Assembly: GCA_037974335.1 (NCBI GenBank) | Contig: CM075739.1 | Span: 42,353,785-42,417,784, forward strand | DNA: 64,000 bases | From: Prionace glauca | Taxonomy: Eukaryota > Chordata > Chondrichthyes > Carcharhiniformes > Carcharhinidae | Direction: 5' to 3' | Shown here: piece by piece, positions 49,201 to 58,200 of the stretch | How the letters are laid out: every line of letters begins with the position of its first letter | Numbering within the stretch: position 1 is the stretch's first letter | Translations under genes and position numbers: made by a program | The notes under the pieces: model-generated | Told to the model about the DNA's origin: nothing | Seen by the model: only the letters and a program-made list of their open reading frames with translations | Database searches by the model: none

Positions 49201-52200
49201 GTACTCCAGGTGAGGCCTAACCAACGTTCTATACAACTGCAACATCAGACTCCTACTCTTATATTCAATACCCCTTCCTATGAAGGCTAACATGCCATAC
49301 GCTTTCCTCATCACATTCTGCACCTGCACCGACACCTTCAGGGACTTGTGTACCTGCACCCCCAGGTCTCTCTGCGTATCTATACTCCGGATAGTTCTAC
49401 CTTTTATCATATAACTCCCTTCCACATTATTCCACTGACCACATAATGTAGGTCAGTGAGTACAGGGAATTGGCGTGAATGAGAATACAGTTAGCAGTGG
49501 ATGAGCTTTCGTTTATTGAGGGTTGAGGACAGACCAGGGAATCATAGGATTAGTCAAGCTTGGTCTAATATCAGCAGGGTGGTGGCATAACAATATCATT
49601 TCTGGACTAGTAATCCAGAGACCCAGGGTGCAATAAAAGATCTGGAACTAAAAGTTTAATGTTCACTGTGGAACCATTATCAATTGTCGTAAAAACCCAT
49701 CTGGTTGACTGATGCCCTTTAGGGAAAGAAATCTGTCATCTTATCCAGTCCAGACCTACAACAATATGGTTAACTCCTAAATTCCCTCTAAAATGGGCTA
49801 GCAAGCTACTCAATTGTATCAAACTACTAAAATGTGTCAAGGAAATGAAACTAGATGGACCAACCGGCCTCAATCTATGTACCGGAAATGGCAAATCCAG
49901 CCCTGTCAAACCTGTAAAGTCCTCATTACTTACATCTGAGGTCTTGTGCCATAATTGGGAAAGCTGTCTCATAGACTAGTCAAGCAATAGCCTGACATAG
50001 TCTTACTCACAGAATCATACCATACAATGTCCTGCACACTGCCATCAACATTCCTGGATATGTCCTGTCCCACGGCAAGCCAGACCCAGCAGAGGCAATG
50101 GCGACACACTGGTGTACAGTTGGGAGGGAGATGCCCTGGGAATCCTCAATATCAACTCTGGATCCCTTGAAGTTTCACAACATCAGATCAAACTTGGGCA
50201 AGGAAACCTCCTACTGATTACAACAAACCACTGCCCCTCAGCTGATGAATCTGTACTCCTCCATGTTGAACACCACTTGGAGGAGGCACATGGGGTGGCA
50301 AGGTTGCGGAATGCAGTCTGGGTGGGGGATTTCAATGTCAATCTCCATGAGTGGCTCACTAGCACTACCACTGACCGAGTTGTTCAAGTCCTAAAGAACA
50401 TAGAAGATGCATTGAAGATGCATTAGAACAGAAGAAATAGGAGTAGGAGTAGGCCATCAGGTCCCCTCGAGCCTGCTCCACCATTCAATAAGATCATGGC
50501 TGATCTTTTTGTGAGTTCCACCTACCTGCCCGCTCACCATAACCCTTAATTCCTTTACAGTTCAAAAATTTATCTATCCTTGCTTTAATACCCTTCATCA
50601 TGTTGTATGGCACTACCATCAAACTAAATAGGATAGATTTCAAACAGATCTGGTAGCTCAAAATTGGAAATCCGTGAGACGCTGTGGGCCATTAGCAGCA
50701 GCAGAAATGTATTGAACTACAATCTGTAACTTCATATTTCCCATGAAGCCAGGGGATCAAGCTTGGTTGAAAGAAGAATGCGAGAGGACATGCCAGCAGT
50801 AGCAATAGACACACTTAAAAATGAGATATCAAGCTGGTTTCGCTACAACACAGGACTGTTTGTGCCCCAACAGCACAAGCAGCAAGTGATAGAGCTAAGC
50901 AATTCCACAACCAGCGTATCAGATCTAAGCTGTGCGGTCCTGCCACATTCAGCCGTGGTCGGCAATTAAACAGTATTTCCATGTTATGACGAGGGGGGCC
51001 AGAACATCATTGCAAAAGATAAGGCAACGATCTTAACCAAAATTGCTAAATGGGTGATCCATCTTGGCTCCTCCTGAGTTCATTAGCATCACAAGTGCTG
51101 GTCTTCAGCCAATTCGGTTCATTCAGTGTGATATCAAGAAATGGCTGAAGACACTGGCTACAGGAATGGGTATTGGCCTTGACAGTATTCCAATAACATT
51201 ACTAAAGACTTGTGCTCCAAGACTTGCAAAACTCCTATCCAAGCTGTTTCAGTACAGCTATAAACTGGCATCTACTCAGCAATGTGGAAAAGTAATCAAA
51301 AGTAATCAGTGTACCTATACATAAAAAGCAAACCCAATGTGGCCAATTACTGCCTCCATCACTCTACTTGAGATCATCAACAGTGCTGCCAAGGGGCATG
51401 TACTCCACAATAACTTGCTCACTAATGTTCACTTTGGGTTTCGCCAGAATCATTTAGCTCCTGACTTCATTACAACCTTGCTTCAAACAGGGACAAAAGA
51501 GCTAAATGCCAGAGGTGAGCTGAGAGTGACTGTCCCTAACTGAGTATGATAACAAGGAGCCCTAGTAAAGTTGGAGTCAGTGCGAATCAGGGGGAAAACT
51601 CTGCTGGTTGGAGTCAAACCTGGCACAAAGGAAGATGGTTGAGGTTGGTCATCTCAGCTCCAGGACATCACTGCAGGAGTTCCTCAGAGTAGCGTCCTCG
51701 GCCCAACCATCTTCAACTGCCTCATCAATGATCTACTTTCCATTTAAAAGTCAGAAGAGGGGATGTTTACTGATGTTCAACATTTGCAACTCATCTGACA
51801 TTGAAGTATATATGTTCAAAAGCAGCAAGACCTGGACAGTACCCAGGCTTGTGCTGACCTGGCAATAAACTTGCACGCCACACAAATGCCAGGCAATGAC
51901 CATCTCCAACAAGAGAGAAACTAACCATAACCCTTGACATTCAATGGTACTGCCATCTCTAAATCGTCCAGTATCAACATTCTAGCAGTTGTTATTGACC
52001 AGAAACTGAACTGCACTAGCCATACAAGTACTGTGGCTACAAGAACAGGTCAGAGGCTAGGAATCATGTGGTGAATAACTCACCTCCCAACTCCAAAAAA
52101 ACTCTCCACTATCTATCAGGTACAAGTCAGGAATGTAATGGAATCCTCTCCACTTGCCTGGATGAGTACAACTCTAACAACACTCAAGTGGTTTGACACC

Positions 52201-55200
52201 ATCCACGACAAAGCAGCCCACTTGATTGGCAGCCCTGTCACAAACACTCAGTCCCTCCTCAACTGACGAGCAATGGCAGAGAAATAGAACATAGAACATT
52301 ACAGCGCAGAACAGGCCCTTCGGCCCACGATGTTGCGCCGACCAGTTATAAAACAATGACCCACTAGCCTAAACCAATCCCTTTTCGTCCATAAACCTAT
52401 CCACAGATCTCTTAAACGCCCCCAAACTAGGTGCATTTACAACTGCAGCTGGCAGGGCATTCCAATCCCTCACCACCCTCTGGGCAAAGAACAATACAAA
52501 GAAAATACAGAAACACAAAGAAAATTTCAGCACCCGAGCAGGCCCTTTGGCCCTCCAAGTATGCACCGATCATTGTGCCCAACAGAACTAAAACCCCCTG
52601 TCCTTCTGGGGACCGTATCCCTCCATTCCCATCCTATTCATGTATTTGTCCAGTGTCTTAAAAGTCACTATAGTATCTGCTTCCACTACCTCTCCCGGCA
52701 ATGAGTTCCAGGTACCCACCAGCCTCTGTGTAAAAAAAAACCTTGCCTCATATATCTTTAAAACTTGCCCCTCACACCTTAAACCTATGACCCATAGTAA
52801 TTGACTTTTCCACCCTAGGAAAAACTTCTGACTATCCATTCAGTCCTTGCACCTCATTATCTTATAGACTTTATCAGTTTGCTCCTCAACTTTCGTCGTT
52901 CCAGAGAGAACAAACCAAGTTTCTCCAACTTCTCCTCATAGCTAAAGCCCTGCATACCAGGCAACATCCTGGTAAATTTTTTCTGTATCCTCTCCAATTC
53001 TCGACATCCTTCTAGCAGTGTGGCGACCAGAATTGAACACTATATTCCAAGTGCGGTCTAACTAAGCTTCTATAAAGCTGAAAATGACTTGCCAATTTTT
53101 AAACTCAGTGCCCTGACAGATGAAGGCAAGTATGCTGTATGCCTTCTTGACTACCTTCTCCACTTGCGTTGCCACTTTCAGTGATCTAGGTATCTGTACA
53201 CCTAGATCCCTCTACCTACCAATACTCTTAAGGGTTCTGCCATTTCCTGTATACTTCCTATCTGTATTACACCTTCCAAAATGCATTACCTCACATTTGT
53301 CCAGATTAAACTCCATTTGCCACCTCTCCGCCCAAGCCTCCAACCTATCTATATCCTGCTGTATCCTTTGATGGTCTGCATCGCTATCTGCAAATCTACC
53401 AACCTTTGTGTCACCCGCAAACTTACTAATGAAACCAGTTACATTTTCCTCCAAATTATTTATATATATTACAAACAGCAAAGGTCCCAACACTGATCCC
53501 TGAGGAACGCCACTTGTCACAGCCTTCCAATCAGAAATCCACCCTGCTACCCTCTCTCTTCTATGATTGAGCAAGTTCTATATCCACCTTGCCAGCACCT
53601 CTGATGCCAAGCAACTTCACCTTCTGCACCGGTCTGCCATGAGGGACCTTGTCAAAGGTCAAGATGCTTTGCAGAAATTCACAAGGTTCTTTAAACAGCA
53701 CCTCCCAACACATGACTAGCACCATCTAGAAGGACATGGGCAGCAGACACATGGGAACATCACCAATAGAAAGTGATTCTCCGAGCCACTCAGCACCCTG
53801 ACTTGGAAATATATCACTGTTTCTTCACTGCTGCTGGGTCAAAATCTTGGAACTTCCTCCCCCACAGCACTGTGGGTGTACCTGCACCACATGGACTACA
53901 ACAGTGAAGACAGCTCACAACCATCAGTTAGGGATATGCAATAAGCGCTGGCCAGCCAGCAATGCCCACATCACTTAAATTAATAAAATTACTTTGGTAT
54001 TCTATATCTATTTATTGAAATGAAATTATATGGTTGAAGAGCTATAGATTGTACATTAGAATACAGAAAAATTGGTAATGGTAAAAAAGGAGACATGCAA
54101 TGAAAGAGTTCTCTTGCTGCAGTTCATCTCTATCATTGAATCTGGACAGTGACATAATATAGTTGAGAAGTAAACAAACATGAAATGGAGGATAGATCCA
54201 GTTATCATAAAACTATTGATTGTTGGTCATCTACAAGGTGGAAAGTTTGCAAAATTAAGAAACATTTATGTCCTCAGTTATATTTCAAAAGCTTATTTGT
54301 TCATTGAATGACAGAAATTTGGGCAAAATCTTTCCAAACTCAAAACATATTAGGGATCAGGATCATTTCTGGGTCCTGATTCTGCTCGCTGTTCCAGCAC
54401 TGCCCATTATTTTAATTTTACTGTAGGCACCCAATCAGCAGGCCTCCTCCACATTTGCTGTTCAATTCAATGACAAGCAGATTCCAGAGGTGAGAGGTGA
54501 AGTCAAACGCAATCCACAGTAAGTGATCTCAGCAGTCCCGCCCCTTGTCACATGTGAGAGTGCTACTCAGCACAGGAGCAGGAAGCATTGGGACTGTCAT
54601 CAACATCTGGGGAGTGGCTGAGACCTCAGTAGTTTTGTGACAATCAGAGACATCCTTCAAAGTGAAATCTTTAGAAGCATGGAAAATAGGTGCAGGTGTA
54701 GCCTTTTCACCCCTTCAAGCCTGCACCATCATTCAATATAATCATAACAGATTATGCATTTTCAGTACACCACTCCCGCTTTCTCTCCATATCCCTTGAT
54801 CACTTTAGCTGCAAGGGCCACATCCAGCTCCATCTTGAACATATCTAACAAAGTGGCCCCAACAGCTTTCGGTGGCGAGAATTCCACAATTCACAACTCT
54901 CTGAATGAAGTTCTTCCTCATCTCAGTCCGAAATGGCTTACCCATTATTCTTATACTGTGACTCTACTTCTGGACCTCCCCAACATCGGGAACATGCTTC
55001 CTGCATCTAGCCTGTCTAGTCCTATCAGAATTTTGTATGTTTCTATGAGATCCCCTCTCATTCTTCTAAATTTCGGTGAGTACAAGCCCAGTCAATCCAA
55101 TCTCTCTTCATATCTTAGTTCAGCCGTTCCAGAAATCAGTTTGGTGAACTTTCACTGGATTCCCTTAATAGCAAGAATGTGCTTCCTCAGACTAGGAGAT

Positions 55201-58200
55201 CAAAATGGCACACAATACTCAAGGTGTAGCCTCAACCAAGGCCCTGTATAATTGCAGCAAGACATCCTTACTCCTATACTCAAATTCTACTGCTATGAAG
55301 ACCAGCTTGCCATTAGCTTTCCTCATCACCTCCTGTACCTGCATGCCAACCTTCAGCGACTATTCCCCATGACACTCAAGTCATGTTGCATTTCCCTTTT
55401 TCACAAACTGCCACCATTCAGATAATAATCTTCCTCCCTGTTTTTTGCCATCAAAGTGGATAACCTTATATTAATCTACATTATATTGCATTTGCCAAGT
55501 ATCTGCCCGCTCAGTTAGTCCAAGTCACCCTGCAGCCTCTTAGCATCCTCCTCACAGCACACACTGCCACCCAGCTTTGAGACATCTGCAAATTTGGAGA
55601 TATTGCATTAAATTCCTCCATTCAAATCATTAATGAAAATTGTGAATAGCTGGGGTCCGAGCACTGAATCCAGCAGAATCTCACTAGCCACTGCCTGCCA
55701 TTCTGAAAAAGACCCATTTATTACCATTCTCTGCTTCCTGTCTGTCAAACAGTTCTCAACCAGGTCAGTACATTATCCGGAATACCATGAGTTTTCATTT
55801 TGCTCACTAATTGTTTGTGTGGGACCTTGTCAAAAGCCTTTCAAAGGTCCAGATACACAACATCCACTGATTCATCCTGGTCCACTCTACTAGTTACATC
55901 ATCAAAAAAATTCCAGAAAATTTGTCAAGCTGATTTGGCAAGTATGTCTCGACGAAACATAGTAAAAAGTCTGACAACACCAGGTTTTAGTCCAACCTAT
56001 TTATTTGATAATATACTCACAAGCTTTCGGGGTTAGCCCTTTCGTCAGGTGAATGGAGAGTTCTGGCCTCAGACAGAGCATATAAAGCACAGACAGTTTA
56101 GAGATTACTGATTAGAATGCGAATCCTTACACCTAACCTGCTGTTCAAGACCTGAAGTGGCCGACAATGTGAGTGGAAGGAGCACTGATCACAGTTTAAA
56201 GAGATGTGTATTGTCACGAAACATAGCAGCCTTGTCATTTTCTGCCAGTACTATTTAAATTCTTTCAGTTTTGACCTCCAAATGTGCATCTGCCTCATAG
56301 TTGCTAACAAATCATGGCTTACACAATGTTGCCAAAATTGGTTTAAAATCAGTGCTAGCTGGCTCCTTGGTTATCGTGATTGGATTCCTGCTGCTGCTAC
56401 CATCGCAACTGCTTGCTGCCTCTGGGAAAAGCACAAAGAGGCTGGAACATGTTAGAGAAACTGTCTGACATTTGGTCCAATTTCCTGGAGGGAAAGCCAT
56501 CTTCACAGCATGGGAAAATTTTGTCCTTTGTCTCACAAACTTTAGCAAAGTGAATTGTTGGTGCTGCCTTTACAGCTCCTCTCATTGTATATGCCTGGAA
56601 ATCAAATTTGTTGAATTTCAATTAAAGGTTACAACATTTTAATTTAACCCTCATTCAAATTGCCTTCATCCTGTATTACAGAGTAAGCTGTAACAAGCTG
56701 ACTGAGAAATCCGCCAAGATTTTCAGTGACATTCTCAAAGAGAAAAATTGTGTTGTTGAAAAGTTATCGTAAGTATTTCAAATACATCATTCTGTTCATA
56801 AAGAACAAAAATTTATCTATTTTAAATGCAGATCACAAGCTGTGACAGTTCTGTTCTTCTGCCTTTCTAGAATTGGAACAAATATCCTTAAATCTGGAGT
56901 TCAGATGTTGTTCGAGGCACTCAAAAGTAACAAAAGTTTAAAATCCCTTTACCTTTATCATAATGAAATCACTGATGATGACACGGTGAAGATGACTGAC
57001 TATCTCAAACAAAATGAAACGCTTAAGATTCTGCAGTAAGTCTGTAATTAATTTGATATTCGTTTGATTTACACCAAACTCCTAGAATTTTTCCAAAATT
57101 TTCTAAGTGTCATAACAACAGGAAACCTGGGGTGAACCACGCCAGTCTCTCAGGTGCACACTGGAGCACAATTTTTTGACACTCAATCACTTTTTTAAAG
57201 GAACTCGATGCCGGTACAGGGTGAGGTGAGGGGGAGGAATGGAGGCGGGACATGAAACTGACTTCATAGGTACAATTTTGCAAGGACGGATCAATCTTGG
57301 TGCGCTGGGATCCCCTCCCATCTCCAACAGACATGAGCCCCCCCATTGGTGAAATACTCTCCCCCCCAACCCGACATGTGTCACCCACATTGGGGCATCA
57401 GTACCTTCCAGATGTGTCCTCTGGCTGGTCCCAACATGCTTCCCCTCCCATCATGACTCCCAGCATTCTTCCCTGTCATGAACCCTGACCTGCCCCCACT
57501 TTGAGATCCACCCCTTCATTACCGCCCTGCATGGCTCCACTGCATAATCCCTCTCTGCCATTGTTCTCACACCAGCTGTGCGTACTATCCACTGCCAGGC
57601 TGTCTGGTAACCATCTAATGGACACCATTAGGTGGGCACTGCCCAGCCATGCCCCCAACCAGCTAGGGGCTTCGAAAACTTCCACAGCCCCTGGCATGAC
57701 CTGCTTGCCAGAATTAGACTACTGCAGACCAGTGATGATTCGCGCTGGTGTGATGTTTTGCCAAAGACGTGGGAAGCATTCAGAAAGGGGGATTCATTTG
57801 TGCCAAATGTCCTAATAATACTGGAATCCAGTCAATTAGGTAGGATGCAAAGCAATTTGTATCACTCAAAAGAAGCCAGGAAGATAGCAAACTGTTTTGT
57901 ACCAGGTGCGAATTGGATTTTTAGCTTTGCACACTGTTCTCCCAGCTCATCGTGCTGATCACTGAGCACATCAAGATGGTAAAATTGCACCCAACATGGC
58001 AATGTGCAACTTATTGCACCATTGTGCCTCTTAGGATGCCAGGTTTTGATTTAGCTTCTTACAAATGCCTGTGATAAATTGCATCATTAAAATCTACTTG
58101 TTACTTATTCACCATCTTTTCACGCCTTTGGCTGTCTCAGTCTCTCCTTCCCCATTTTACTTTTCATCTCTGCCATTCTATTTCCTTTCTCCCTCAGCTC

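Noticed and set aside
56204-56621. Short frames just before exon 6
   Set aside because: No LRR pattern; intronic sequence.
57297-57958. Frames of 63-108 codons in intron 7 as extra exons
   Set aside because: Low-complexity C-rich sequence, no LRR consensus and no matching splice phases.
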